Shown piece by piece: positions 34,912-44,946 of a stretch of DNA of 64,000 bases. The first letter of the stretch is position 1. The number at the start of each line of letters is the position of its first letter. This DNA is from Bog-756 sp963812525. GTDB lineage: Bacteria; Actinomycetota; Acidimicrobiia; Acidimicrobiales; RAAP-2. The DNA is taken from positions 1 to 64,000 of the forward strand of contig CAWEVL010000012.1 of the NCBI GenBank assembly GCA_963812525.1, read 5' to 3'. The position numbers and the translations under genes were made by a program. The notes under the pieces were generated by a model. It saw nothing but the letters and a program-made list of their open reading frames with translations, was not told where the DNA came from and made no database searches.

Positions 34912-35327
34912 GTCGGTTGCTCCTTGATGTTCGACGGGTTCCCGTCGGTCGGTGGATTCGGTTCGGTGGGTGGTGGTGTCGGGGTGTCGGCCGGTCGGGG
35001 GGACCGCTGCAGGCCGGCCAGGTGCTGCTCGAGCTGGTCGAACCGGTCCTCCCAGATGCCGCGGTGCCGTTCGATCCAGTCCACCGCACCGTCGAGGGGC
35101 TCGGCGGCGAAGCGGCAGGGTCGGAACTGGGCGTCGCGGCGCCGGGTGATGAGGCCGGCCCGTTCGAGCACCTTGAGGTGCCTCGACACGGCCTGGACGC
35201 TCATGTCGAAGGGGCGGGACAGCTCGTTCACCGTTGCCTCCCCGGCGGACAGCCGGCTCAGGATGGCCCGCCTGGTGGGGTCGGCCAGTGCGCCGAACGT
35301 GACGCTGAGGGGGTCGGTGGTCTGCAT
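34908..35327 (-). CDS. ArsR-family winged-helix regulator
   Basis: About 139 residues from ATG 35327 (AAGG about 7 nt upstream; a TTG two codons earlier is less likely). The wHTH domain occupies residues 10-90: FGALADPTRRAILSRLSAGE, VNELSRPFDMSVQAVSRHLK and RAGLITRRRDAQFRPCR. No metal-binding Cys cluster is seen, so it is not an obvious arsenic sensor. A Pro/Thr-rich tail ends the protein. It probably represses its own operon with the SRPBCC gene. Confidence 0.9.
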   Translation of the reverse strand: MQTTDPLSVTFGALADPTRRAILSRLSAGEATVNELSRPFDMSVQAVSRHLKVLERAGLITRRRDAQFRPCRFAAEPLDGAVDWIERHRGIWEDRFDQLEQHLAGLQRSPRPADTPTPPPTEPNPPTDGNPSNIKEQPT

Positions 35328-35350
35328 ATTCAACCTTATTGTTGTTTAAC

Positions 35351-35364
35351 TACTCTGTTGAGTA
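35351..35364. promoter_or_regulatory. Palindrome upstream of the ArsR gene, candidate operator
   Basis: tactctgttgagta is a perfect 5-4-5 inverted repeat 24-37 bp upstream of the ArsR ATG, in a short AT-rich promoter patch that also contains caac(cttatt)gttg. ArsR proteins usually autoregulate through such sites. The divergent methyltransferase promoter must lie nearby. Confidence 0.4.
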
Positions 35365-35449
35365 TGCAGGGGGTCGGCCGCGTTGTCAAGCCGCCCGGCC
35401 GGGTCGGCACAGGACCCCGGTGGCCGGGCACCGTGGTAGGAAGACCCCG

Positions 35450-36202
35450 GTGGACGGGGACCGACCGGAGACGCACGCCGAGCTGCGGGCACAGACCCGG
35501 GAGGCCTACGACCGGCTGGCCCCGGTGTGGTCGGCCACCACCGACGACGGACCCTTCAACGGATGGCTCGAGCGGCCGGCCCTCCGGTCCTTGGTCCCCG
35601 CGCCGTTGCACGGCGCCACCGTCCTCGACGCCGGCTGCGGCTCGGGGGCCCAGTGCGAGTGGCTGCGGTCCGAGGGAGCCGAGGTGGTGGGGATCGACCT
35701 GAGCCCGGCCATGGTGGCCGAGGCCCGGGCCCGCTGCGGCGACGCGGGGACCTTCCTGGCCGCCGACCTGGCCGAGCCGTTGGCCCTCCTGCCCGAGACC
35801 ATCGACGGGATCACCTGCTCGCTCGTGCTGCACTATCTGGCCGACTGGCAGGTCGCCCTTCGCTCCTTCGCCACCGTGCTCCGCCCCGGAGGATGGCTGG
35901 TGGCCTCCCTCGACCATCCGTTCGCCCCGCCGTTGCCCGGCCAGCAGGAGGGCTACTTCGACACCGAGTTGGTCGCAGACACCTGGATGAAGGGTGGCGT
36001 CGAGGTCACCCAGCGCTTCTGGAGGCGACCGCTGGCCGCCGTGGTCGACGCCTTCGCCGACGCCGGCTTCGCCGTCGAGCGGGTGGTGGAGGCGCAGCCC
36101 TCGGCCGAGGCCCTGGCCCGGTTCCCCGAGGACCTGCACCGGGTGGTGGGCGTCCCCTGGTTCATCGTCTACCGACTGCGGCTCCTCGGGGGAGCCGGCT
36201 GA
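35450..36202 (+). CDS. SAM-dependent class I methyltransferase
   Basis: 250 residues from GTG 35450, preceded by AGGAAG. SAM-binding motif I VLDAGCGSGAQCEWL, the acidic residue in VVGIDLSPAMVAEAR, motif II ADLAEPLALL and motif III VLRPGGWLVASLDHPF are all present. It resembles the UbiE/Methyltransf_11-type enzymes; the substrate is unknown. Confidence 0.87.
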   Translation: MDGDRPETHAELRAQTREAYDRLAPVWSATTDDGPFNGWLERPALRSLVPAPLHGATVLDAGCGSGAQCEWLRSEGAEVVGIDLSPAMVAEARARCGDAGTFLAADLAEPLALLPETIDGITCSLVLHYLADWQVALRSFATVLRPGGWLVASLDHPFAPPLPGQQEGYFDTELVADTWMKGGVEVTQRFWRRPLAAVVDAFADAGFAVERVVEAQPSAEALARFPEDLHRVVGVPWFIVYRLRLLGGAG

Positions 36203-36226
36203 GCGGTCGGGTCGGGGAGGGCGGCC

Positions 36227-36709
36227 TCAGGCCGGCGACCGGTGCTGGTCGGCATAGCGGCACGCCCCGGTGGCGAACCGACCGACCATCCTCTGCAGCA
36301 CCCGCTCCATCAGCCGTCCGGTGCCGGGGATCTTCTCGTCGAACGACGCCGACCAGGTGACGAGGGTGCCGCTCCCGTCCGGTGCGCAGTGCACGTCGGC
36401 CCGGTAGTGGCGCACCGGGAAGCCCTTCACGATGGCGTACCCCAGATGGTGGGGAGGGTCGTAGGCCACCACCTCCTCGGTGGAGCCGACGCCGTGGCTG
36501 GTGAACCGGCGGAGGGCGCCGACCCCCTCCGGATCCGGTGCGCCCTCCCGGAGCAGCTCGGACCGGTCGAGGAACGACCACTCCTTCCACCGGCGGGCCT
36601 CGCCGAGGAGGGGCCACACCTCCTCCACCGGGGCCGACGACCGGGCCCGGACCTCGAAGGTCCACCGCCCCCGGGGTCCGTCCGACCGGGGAGCGACCGG
36701 GTCGCTCAT
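36227..36709 (-). CDS. SRPBCC-family (polyketide-cyclase-like) protein
   Basis: 160 residues from ATG 36709, overlapping the stop of the upstream SRPBCC gene (ATGA). It shows FEVRARSSAPVEEVWPLLGE, RRWKEWSFLDRSELL, HLGYAIVKGFPVRHYRADV and a C-terminal helix, as in START/Bet v1-like ligand-binding proteins. Two such genes in tandem suggest a shared hydrophobic ligand or two subunits. Confidence 0.82.
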   Translation of the reverse strand: MSDPVAPRSDGPRGRWTFEVRARSSAPVEEVWPLLGEARRWKEWSFLDRSELLREGAPDPEGVGALRRFTSHGVGSTEEVVAYDPPHHLGYAIVKGFPVRHYRADVHCAPDGSGTLVTWSASFDEKIPGTGRLMERVLQRMVGRFATGACRYADQHRSPA

Positions 36710-37090
36710 GCCTCGACGTGGGCCTTCAGGGCCTCGAGGGCCTGCTGGTAGACGGTGGCCATCAGGTCGGCCATCTCGTCGGGGGATGGCGTCCACGTCC
36801 CAGGTGACGTGCGACGACTCACCCGTGGGGGTCACGGTGATCACGGCCTGGTGGCGCTCGACCGGGGCGCCCTCGGCGATCGAGTAGGTCAGCGCCCGAC
36901 CGGCGTCGTCCCTCGTCACCAGGCGCTCCGTGATGGTCATCCCCATCGTCTCGATGATCCGGTTCTCGCCGTCCACCCGGCACGACTCGATGCCGGGCAT
37001 CCACGCACCGATGCCCCCGAAGTCGCCGGCCACCTTCCACACCTGATCGGCCGGAGCGTCGATGTCGATGGCTGCTGTCCCTGATCCCAT
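36706..37090 (-). CDS. SRPBCC-family protein (frameshift near its C-terminus)
   Basis: Starts at ATG 37090: MGSGTAAIDIDAPADQVWKV, GGIGAWMPGIESCRVDGENR, SSHVTWDVDAIP. It then continues in the next frame as PDEMADLMATVYQQALEALK and a stop overlapping the next gene. Dropping one C from the run at 36781-36785 restores a 127-residue protein of normal length with an ATGA junction, so the shift looks like a homopolymer error. Divergent from the thioesterase. Confidence 0.8.
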
Positions 37091-37214
37091 GGTTCTCCCC
37101 GTTGCTCGATGGCCCGTCCGGCGGACGGTGCGCGGCGGCTGTGCGCCGGCGTGCTCGGCGCGGCCCTGATGGTAGGCGCGGTCGGCCGCCGGCCGCACTA
37201 CTAGCGTCGCTGAG

Positions 37215-38025
37215 GTGACCGCCTCATCGACCGCTCCGGGGGATGCCGCCCTGTTCGTCCCCGACCGTGACCGGTTGCGGCCCACCGAGTACGCCGTCGG
37301 TCCGTGGTCTCCCGGAGCCCTCCACGGTGGCCCGGTCGCCGCGCTGGTGGCCCGGGCGGCCGAGTCGGTCGCGGGCGGCGAGGAGTTCCAGCTCGTCCGC
37401 ATCTCCCTCGAACTGCTCCGACCCGTGCCGCTGGCCCCCCTGCGCACGACCAGTGCGGTGGTCCGACCGGGCCGGAGGGTCCAGCTCATCGACACCGTGG
37501 TCGAGGCCGACGGGGTCGAGGTGGCCTGGTCACGGGCTCTGCGCATCCGCGCCGACCACCGTGGCCCCCCGGTCCGATCCCACCGTCCCCGAGGACGAGG
37601 CCCCACCGCCGCCGGCCGACGGGAGACCTCCGCCGCCGGCCGGGCAAGGTCGCGCCTTCCACAACGAGGGCGTGGAGATGCGCTACGTCGACGGGGCCTT
37701 CGAGCACCCCGGACCGGCCGCGGTGTGGATCCGCCTGCGCTGCCCGGTGGTGCTCGGCGAGCACCCCACGCCCTGGGAGCGGACGGCGGCGGTCGCCGAC
37801 TTCGGCAACGGGGTGAGCGCGGAGCTCCCGTTCGGATCGAGCCTCTTCATCAACCCCGATCTCACCGTCTCGCTCCACCGTCCGCCGACGGGGGAGTGGG
37901 TCTGCCTCGACGCCCGCACCCGATTCGGGACCCCGGGCATCGGCGCCGCCGAGTCGGCGCTGTGGGACGAGGAGGGGCGGGTCGGTCGGTCGGTCCAGAG
38001 CCTGGTCGTGGAGGTCGCACCATGA
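37215..38025 (+). CDS. Acyl-CoA thioesterase-like (hotdog fold) protein, frameshifted
   Basis: Reconstructed as 269 residues from GTG 37215. Residues 15-110 (GPWSPGALHGGPVAALVARA, RISLELLRPVPLAPL, VVRPGRRVQLIDTVV) and 180-265 (VADFGNGVSAELPF, LFINPDLTVSLHRPPTGEWV) are the two hotdog repeats of the actinobacterial TesB-like family. The frame breaks near 37558; removing one C from gccgaccacc restores it. The stop overlaps the acyl-CoA synthetase start, implying one transcript and a linked acyl-CoA role. Confidence 0.8.
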
Positions 38026-39708
38026 CCGGCGCGGCGGTCGAGGTCGACCCCAGCATCGCCGAGCTCCTGGTGGCACGGGCCGACGACGACCATCTCGGGC
38101 TGCGGTTCGAGGATCGGCAGTGGACGTGGCGGGAGGTGGTGGCGGCCAGCGCCGAGCGGGCCTCGCTGCATCCGCTCGCTGGCCGACGGCGGGCCCCTCC
38201 ATGTCGGGGTACTGCTCGGCAACGTGCCCGAGTACCTGTTCTGGCTCGGGGCGGCGGCCATGGCCGGCGCCGTGGTGGTGGGGATCAACCCCACCCGACG
38301 GGGCGAGGCGCTGGCCGGCGACGTCCGGCGCACCGACTGCCGGCTGCTGGTGACCGACGCCGACGGCGCCGCCCTCCTCGACGGTCTCGACCTCGGGGTG
38401 GCCCCGGACCGGGTACTGCGCATCGACCTCCCGGGGTACGAGGGGCTGGTGCAGGCTCACCGGGGCGCCGATCCTCGCCAGGTGGTGGCGTCGGCCGCTC
38501 CCGGGCCCGAGGACCTGTACCTGCTGCTGTTCACCTCGGGCACCACCGGTGCCCCCAAGGCGGTGCGGTGCACCCAGGGACGCCTGGCCGCCATCGCCGT
38601 GCGCTCGGCCGGGGCCTACGGCTTCGACCGCAGCGACGTGGCCTACTGCACCATGCCCCTGTTCCACGGCAACGCCCTGATGGTCCTGTGGGGGCCGGCC
38701 CTGGCCGTCGGGGCCACGGTGGCCCTGGCCCGTCGGTTCACCGCCTCGGGCTTCGGGTCCGACATCCGCCGCTACGGGGCCACCACCTTCACCTACGTGG
38801 GGAAGGCGCTCGCCTACATCCTGGCCACGCCCCCCGAACCCGACGACGCCGCCACCACCCTGCGTCGTGGCTTCGGCACCGAGGCCTCGGTGGCCGACTT
38901 CGCCGCCTTCGAGCAGCGGTTCGGCTGTGTGCTGACCGAAGGGTACGGATCCAGCGAGGGCGGGGTGGCCATCAGCCGGACGCCGGACACGCCCGCCGGA
39001 TCGCTGGGTCGGCCCTTCGAGGACGTGGTGATCATGGATCCCGAGGCGCTGACCGTCTGCCCGGCGGCCCAGTTCGACGCGGCCGGGCGGCTGACCAACG
39101 GTGACGTCGCGGTCGGGGAGATCGTGAACCGCTCGGGACCCGGTCGCTTCGAGGGCTACTACGCCGACGAGGAGGCCACCGCGGCCCGGACCCGGCACGG
39201 CTGGTACTGGACCGGCGACCTGGCCTACCGGGACGAGGCCGGGTTCTTCTACTTCGCCGGCCGGCGGGGGGACTGGATGCGGGTCGACTCGGAGAACCTG
39301 AGCGCCGGGCCCATCGAACGGGTGCTGGTCCGCTTCGAGCCGACGGCCACCGTGGCGGTGTACTCGGTGCCCGACCCGCGGTCGGGCGACCAGGTGATGG
39401 CCGCGCTGGAGCTGCTGCCGGGCGAGGTGTTCGAGCCCGAGGCGTTCGCCTCGTTCCTCGCCGCCCAGCCCGATCTCGGGACCAAGTGGGCCCCGTCGTT
39501 CGTGCGGGTCGCCGCCGCCCTGCCCCAGACGGCCAGCGGCAAGGTGACCAAGGCGCCGCTCCGCGCCGACGGCTGGTGGCGGGGGGGCGACGAGGTCTTC
39601 CGCCGCCGCGGGGCCGGGCTGGCCTATCTCCCGATGGACGCGGCCGACCGGCAGGCGCTGCGGGCCGAGTTCGGGCGGCACGGCCGGGACCACCTTGTCG
39701 GCGGGTGA
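38022..39708 (+). CDS. Acyl-CoA synthetase / AMP-binding (FadD-like), frameshifted
   Basis: Reconstructed as about 561 residues from ATG 38022. The ATP/AMP-binding P-loop LLLFTSGTTGAPKAV, the adenylate motif EGYGSSEGG, WYWTGDLAYRDEAGFF, GRRGDWMRVDSENLSAGPIE and a C-terminal PQTASGKVTK (catalytic Lys) are all present. The frame breaks near 38169; removing one C gives SLIRSLADGGPLHVGVLLGN. It activates a fatty or related carboxylic acid as acyl-CoA; the RVDSEN hinge is typical of one group of mycobacterial-type FadD proteins. Confidence 0.85.
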
Positions 39709-39724
39709 ACGGTTCGGCCGGGTG

Positions 39725-40735
39725 ATGGCTCCGATGGCTCGCCTGTGGTCCACCCTCGCCGGCGGCGTCACCTCGGCGGTGGACGGCTTCGACCGGTGGC
39801 AGCAGCGCCGGCCGGCCACCGCCGTCCCGAGTGCCGTGGTGCGCAAGTACTCCGACGACCGGGCCGGGCAGCTGGCCGCCCAGATCTCCTATGCGGCGTT
39901 CCTGGCCGTCTTCCCCATGCTGCTGGTCCTGCTCACGCTGGTCGGGGTGTTCCTCCGCGGGCACCGGGCCCTGCAGGACGAGATCATCAACGCCGCCCTG
40001 CGCCAGTTCCCGGTGCTCGGGACCGACGTTCGGGACAACCTCCACCAGCTCTCGGCGTCCAACGTGGTGCTCGTGGTGGTCGGGACCCTCTGGTTGCTCT
40101 ACGGCGCCACCAAGCTGAGCCGGGCCTCCCAGGTGATGATGGCCTCGGTGTGGGACATCGACCGCGACGACCTGCCCGACTTCTGGCACTGGATCCCCCG
40201 GGCCGCCGGATTCCTGGTCGTGCTGGGCGTCGGGTTCATCGCCGGCGGCGCCCTGGCCGGGCTCGGGGCCTTCGGTCGGCTGGGGGTGTTCTCCACCTGG
40301 ATCGGCTTCGTGCTGTCGCTGGTGGTCAACGTGCTCATGTACTGGGGCGGGTTCGCCATCGTGGTCCACATCCCCCGGACAGAGCGGGCGGTGTGGCCCG
40401 GGGCGGTCATCGCCGGCGCGGGGTGGACGCTGCTGCAGTTCGGCGGGGTCCTGCTGATCAGCCACCAGCTGCGCCACCTGACCACCCTGTACGGGACCTT
40501 CGCCACCGTCCTCGGCCTCATCTGGTGGCTCGCCCTCGGCGCCATGATCACCGTCTACGCCGCCGAGGCCAACGTGGTCCTGACCCGTCGCCTCTGGCCC
40601 CGCTCCCTTCGGCGACCCCGACGGCCCGACGACGTCGGGCGGGTCATGGACGGCCCGGGGGAGCCGGGCCCGACCGGTCCCGGGGTGACGGGCCGGCCCA
40701 CGCCCCGGGCGGCCGATCGGGCCGGTCGAGGCTGA
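39725..40735 (+). CDS. YihY/BrkB-family membrane protein
   Basis: About 336 residues from ATG 39725 (TTG 39695, overlapping the previous gene, is an alternative start). Six main helices and the family segments DRAGQLAAQISYAAFLAVFP, LWLLYGATKLSRASQ, VNVLMYWGGFAIVVHIP and YGTFATVLGLIWWLALGAM are visible, followed by a disordered Arg/Pro C-terminus. The family was once called ribonuclease BN in error; its function is unsettled. Confidence 0.88.
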   Translation: MAPMARLWSTLAGGVTSAVDGFDRWQQRRPATAVPSAVVRKYSDDRAGQLAAQISYAAFLAVFPMLLVLLTLVGVFLRGHRALQDEIINAALRQFPVLGTDVRDNLHQLSASNVVLVVVGTLWLLYGATKLSRASQVMMASVWDIDRDDLPDFWHWIPRAAGFLVVLGVGFIAGGALAGLGAFGRLGVFSTWIGFVLSLVVNVLMYWGGFAIVVHIPRTERAVWPGAVIAGAGWTLLQFGGVLLISHQLRHLTTLYGTFATVLGLIWWLALGAMITVYAAEANVVLTRRLWPRSLRRPRRPDDVGRVMDGPGEPGPTGPGVTGRPTPRAADRAGRG

Positions 40736-40873
40736 CTGGCTCGGAGGTCCAGGTCAGAGCCTTCGACGGCCGGTGCCCTCCCCGGAGGGCGGGTCGTGGG
40801 GTCGTCAGGGCATCGGACGGGCGTGGCCGGCCCGGGCGCCGGGACGGCCCTCAGCCCCGTATGGGGAGGAGAG

Positions 40874-40924
40874 GGCCTCAGTCCTTGATGCAAGCAGGCG
40901 GCGAACCCCCTTAGGACTGAGCCC
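40874..40924. repeat. Long-armed inverted repeat (hairpin) after yihY
   Basis: ggcctcagtcct (40874-40885) and aggactgagccc (40913-40924) pair over 12 bases with one mismatch around a 27-nt loop. It sits in the 237-bp gap between the convergent YihY and DHA2 exporter genes and could form a terminator for both. The rest of this gap shows nothing further. It does not fold as a tRNA. Confidence 0.5.
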
Positions 40925-40972
40925 CCAGTCTACCTGCCCTGTGGAAAACTCGAACAGACGAGGTGGGGTGGG

Positions 40973-42530
40973 CTACCGCTCGGCCAGGGCGGTCGGTCCC
41001 TCGGTGGTGCCGTCGGCATGGATGGCCACCGTCACCTCGGGCCTGGCCACGTGGGCCGGGATGATGAAGGCCAGCAGGCCGCCGGCCAGGGCCAGCCCCG
41101 ACGCGATGAGGAAGCCCCGCGAGTAGCCGGCCGTCATGGCGATCCTGGACGCCTCCGCGGTGACCGCCCGACCGGACAGCAGTGAGGCGATCCGGGTGGC
41201 GGCCACCGTCGAGAGGATGGCCAGGCCCAGGGAGGCCCCGATCTGCCGGCTGGAGTTGACCAGGCCCGAGGCCAGGCCGGCCTCCCGGGGGGCCACCCCG
41301 CCGGTGGCCGACAGGGCGATGGGGGTGAACGCCAGGCCCATCCCGAAGGTGGCCAGGATCCCGCCGCCGCATGCACCCGTCCAGTAGCTGTCCCCGGCGC
41401 GGATGAACGACAGCCAGTAGAGGCCGAGGGTCGTGCACAGGGCGCCGGCCATGAGCACGGCCCGGGGGCCGAGCTTCGGGGCCAGGCGCCCGGCGATGGT
41501 GGCCCCCACGGCGATGGCCGCCGTCTGGGGGAGGAAGGTCAGGCCGGTGACGACCGGGTCGTAGCCGAGCACCTGCTGCAGGTACAGCGAGAGGAAGAAC
41601 CACATGGCGAACATGGCCGCCCCGAAGCAGAACATGACCAGGTTGGCCCCGGTCAGGGCCCGCGACCGGAACAGCCGGAGGGGCACGAGCGGGCTGGTGG
41701 CCATCTTGGCCTCGATGAGCACGAAGACGGCCAGCAGCACCACGGCGATGGCCCCGGTGACCAGCGTGGAGCCCGACGTCCAGGCCACCTGGTCGGTGTG
41801 GACGATGGTGTACACCAGCATCATCAGGCCGGCGGTGACGGTGACCGAGCCGGCCACGTCCAGACGCGGGCGTGGGACCCTCGGCCTTCGATTCGGCCAG
41901 GTACAGCCGGGCGAAGACGAACAGGGCCACCCCGATGGGCACGTTGACGAAGAGGATCCACCGCCAGGACAGGTACTGGGTCAGGAATCCCCCGAACAGC
42001 GCCCCGGCGGCACCGCCACCGGCCGCCACCGCACTCCACACCCCGAGGGCCCGGGCCCGGGCCCGCTGTTCGGCGAAGGTCACGGTCAGGATGGTCAGTG
42101 TGGCCGGGGAGAGGACCGCCGCCCCCACGCCCTGCACGGCGCGGGCGGCGATCAGGGTGGCCTGGTTGCCGGCGAAGCCGCCCAGCAGGCTGGCCCCGGT
42201 GAACAGGACCAGTCCGAGCAGGAAGATGCGGCGCCGTCCGTACAGGTCGGCCAGCCGGCCACCCAGCAGCAGCAGGCCCCCGAAGGTCAGTGAGTAGGCG
42301 GTCACCACCCACTGCAGGTTGGCGGCGCTGAACCCCAGGTCGTGCTGGATCGAGGGCAGGGCCACGTTGACGATCGAGATGTCCAGGACCACCATGAACT
42401 GGGCCAGGCACACGATGGCCAGGATGACCCGGTCGGTCCCGGCCAGTGCGGCGTCCCGGGCGGCCCGGTCGGCGGTGCGGTCTCCGCCGGCGCCCGTTCC
42501 GCCCGCCCGGGGTTCGGCGCCCGCGTCCAT
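40973..42530 (-). CDS. DHA2-family MFS exporter (EmrB/QacA type), frameshifted
   Basis: Reconstructed as 518 residues from ATG 42530 with about 14 helices. FMVVLDISIVNVALPSIQHD and RAVQGVGAAVLSPATLTIL are DHA2 signatures, as is GGRLADLYGRRRIFLLG (motif A). The frame breaks near 41873; dropping one A gives EGPRPRLDVAGSVTVTAG. Predicted multidrug or metabolite efflux. It reads in the same direction as the Rrf2 regulator 68 bp upstream, which may control it. Confidence 0.87.
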
Positions 42531-42598
42531 GGGGCAGAGCGTAGGGGAGTCCGGGGGTCGGCCGGTCCGCCACTCCGGCACCGGCGCCCGGCCTCGGC

Positions 42599-43054
42599 TC
42601 AGTGGGACAGCCAGGCGTCCGGGTCGGTGGTCAGCGACTGGACCGAGGCCGGCAACGATCCCGAGACGATGTCGGCGATGGTCACCTGCTCCAGGACGGC
42701 CCGCAGGCTGGCCCGCACCGCCACCCACACGTCCTGGAGGCGCTCGGCCGGGCCCTCGTAGGTGGCGGCTTCGGGCCGCAGGCCGCGCACCTCGGCCAGG
42801 GGGCCGTCCAGCGGGCGGATCACCTCGGCGACGGTGATGGAGGAGGAGGGCCGGGCCAACCGGTAGCCGCCGTCGGCCCCGCGTTGGCTGAGCAGCAGTC
42901 CGGCCCGGCGCATGTCGTTGAGGATGCTCTCGAGGAACTTCGCCGGCAGGCCCTGGGACTGGGCCAGGGTCTCGGCCGTGACCGGGCGCCCGTCGGCATC
43001 GGCCAGTGTGCACAACGCCCGGACCGCGTAGTCCACCTTGGCCGAAATGTACAT
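42599..43054 (-). CDS. Rrf2-family transcriptional regulator
   Basis: 151 residues: MYISAKVDYAVRALCTLAD, LAQSQGLPAKFLESILNDMR and LLSQRGADGGYRLARP are the Rrf2 winged-helix core. The three Cys that hold the [2Fe-2S] cluster in IscR/NsrR are absent; one Cys at residue 15 remains. It is therefore more like the cluster-free CymR/RsrR-type members. No obvious iron-sulfur or cysteine genes are adjacent. Confidence 0.9.
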   Translation of the reverse strand: MYISAKVDYAVRALCTLADADGRPVTAETLAQSQGLPAKFLESILNDMRRAGLLLSQRGADGGYRLARPSSSITVAEVIRPLDGPLAEVRGLRPEAATYEGPAERLQDVWVAVRASLRAVLEQVTIADIVSGSLPASVQSLTTDPDAWLSH

Positions 43055-43132
43055 GGAGGGGATTCTGTCAGAGGTGGCGCCGGGGTGTGCCCACCGGGCC
43101 TGGGGGGGCGGGGCCGAGCCGTGACGCCGGAC

Positions 43133-44807
43133 CTACCCGGCCCCGGCGGCGACGGCCTGGGCCCAGGTGTAGCTGAGGGGGGGAACGGGGCCGGTGGCCA
43201 GGACCAGCAGTTCGGAGTCGGAGGCCCAGCCGTTGCCGGTGGTGCCGTACACCTCGGCCGCCCCCATCAGGAGTGTGCCCCCGTCCTGGTTCTGGTAGTC
43301 GGACAGGGAGAGGATGTTCTCCCGGTGTCCCCAGCAGCCCGACTGATTGGTGGTCGTGCAGTCGATGTTGCCGCTGTTCAGGCCGTCGTCGTACATCCAG
43401 AAGTAGTTCGAGCCCAACGGATTGCCGTTCTCGGCCCAGTTGCTGCCCCAGGCCACCAGGTGCAGGCCCGACGGCACCTGGGTCGGCGTGGGGTCGGCGT
43501 TGGCCTGGGCCCCGGCCTGGGCATCGCTGCTGAAGGTGCCCACCAGGCCGACGAAGGGAGCCAGGCCCCGGTCCACGCGCTCGATGTCGGTGACCACGAA
43601 GATCTGCTGGGCCGGGGTCAGGGAGGTGAAGTTGCCGGGGAGGGCCATCGGGCCGAGGCCCTCGGCCGCCCGGGCGTTGGTGGTGGCCTGGACCTCGTTG
43701 GCCACACAGGTGGCGCTCATGGTGTGGGGGTAGCACGAGTTGAGGAAGTTGGGGTTCGGGACCACGTTGGCCGGAGGATTGCCGAGGGCCAGGTTGGACG
43801 GGGCCGCCGGGCTGACCAGGGACCCGAGGAACGGCGCTCCGCCGAAGCTGAACAGGCCACCGTCGGTGGCCACGGTCCAGTAGCCGGTGCCCGAGCGATG
43901 GGCGGCGATGGTGACCATCCGGGCGTTCAGGGGGGTGCCGCCCATGGAGCCGAAGAAGGTGGCGTCGCCGAAGCTGAAGATGCCGCCGTCGGAGGCCACC
44001 AGCCAGTAGCCGTGGCCGTCCGGGGTGGCGGCCATGCCCACGATGGGCTGGTTGAGGTGGATGTTGCCGGTGGAGCCGAAGAAGGCGGCGTCGCCGAAGC
44101 TGAAGATGCCGCCGTCGGAGGCCACCAGCCAGTAGCCGTGGCCGTCCGGAGTGGCGGCCATGCCCACGATGGGCTGGTTGAGGTGGATGTTGCCGGTGGA
44201 GCCGCAAGAAGGCGGCGTCGCCGAAGCTGAAGATGCCGCCGTCGGAGGCCACCATCCAGTAGCCCTGCCCGTCGGGGGTGGCGGTCATGCCCACGATGGG
44301 CCGGTTGAGGTGGATGTTGCCGGTGGAGCCGAAGAAGGCGGCGTCACCGAAGCTGAAGACGCCGCCGTCGGAGGCCACCAGCCAGTAGCCGCCGCCGTCC
44401 GGGGTGGCGGCCATGTCGACGATGGGCTGGTTGAGGTGGATGTTGCCGGTGGAGCCCAAGAAGGCGGCGTCGCCGAAGCTGAAGACGCCGCCGTCGGTGG
44501 CCACCTGCCAGTAGCCGCGGCCGTCCGGGGTGGAGGCCATGCCCACGACGGGCCGGCTGCTCCCGCTGCCCCGGTGTGCCGGACCCGGAGGGGACACCGA
44601 GGGATGGGCGGCACTGGCCGAGGACCCCGAGGAGCCCACCAGGCCCGAGCCGGCCAGGGCCAGCGTGGCCATCACGGTGGCCGAGGCCAGGACGGCGGCG
44701 GCCACCGTCCACGTCCCGGGCCGGACCCGCCCGCGCCGGGGGAGGCTCCGAGCCGTGAGTGCCGCACCTGCGGCGATCGCCACCGTCGTCCAAATCTGCG
44801 TGATCAT
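43133..44807 (-). CDS. Anchored surface protein: six 42-residue repeats plus CAP-like C-terminus, frameshifted
   Basis: Reconstructed as 557 residues from ATG 44807. It has two hydrophobic N-terminal segments (about residues 3-18 and 34-53) and a Ser/Gly/Pro linker. Six repeats follow of the form PIVGMAATPDGHGYWLVASD, then GGIFSFGDAAFFGSTGNIHL (residues 85-330), probably beta-propeller blades. The C-terminal 230 residues (CVANEVQATTNARAAEGLGP ... GCWGHRENIL ... YTWAQAVA) resemble CAP/SCP-domain secreted proteins. Copy 3 carries one extra base at 44205 relative to its siblings, which breaks the frame. Function unknown; wall or extracellular location is inferred. Confidence 0.8.
43815..44555 (-). 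repeat. Six tandem 126-bp repeats encoding the 42-residue units
   Basis: Units begin at about 44555, 44429, 44303, 44176, 44050 and 43924 on the minus strand. Units 4 and 5 are nearly identical at DNA level, showing recent duplication; unit 6 is the most diverged. Unit 3 is 127 bp because of the extra base at 44205. Confidence 0.88.
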
Positions 44808-44860
44808 GCCCCGGTTGATCCGCGCCGGCTAGGTCATGCCACGCCGAAGACCCGAACGGA

Positions 44861-44929
44861 CCGCCCCTACCTCCTCGAGGAGGTATCGACCGGTCGGGGC
44901 GGCTGCTTGAGGGGAGATCTCCGCTCCCC
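44861..44929 (-). terminator. Pair of hairpins between the GNAT stop and the repeat-protein start
   Basis: The palindrome acctcctcgaggaggt (44869-44884) is enclosed by ccgcccc / ggggcgg arms. A second hairpin, ggggag(atctccg)ctcccc, follows at 44911-44929. Both lie just past the GNAT gene stop at 44947 on the minus strand. Likely a factor-independent or stabilising terminator; no T-run. Confidence 0.5.
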
Positions 44930-44946
44930 ACCTGGTCCTTTCGCCC

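Noticed and set aside
40874..40924. tRNA or tmRNA fragment
   Set aside because: The stem pairs end to end with one large loop; no D-arm, anticodon arm or CCA end can be drawn.
43815..44555. 126-bp repeats as a mobile or regulatory array
   Set aside because: They are in-frame protein repeats; no terminal inverted repeats or transposase nearby.
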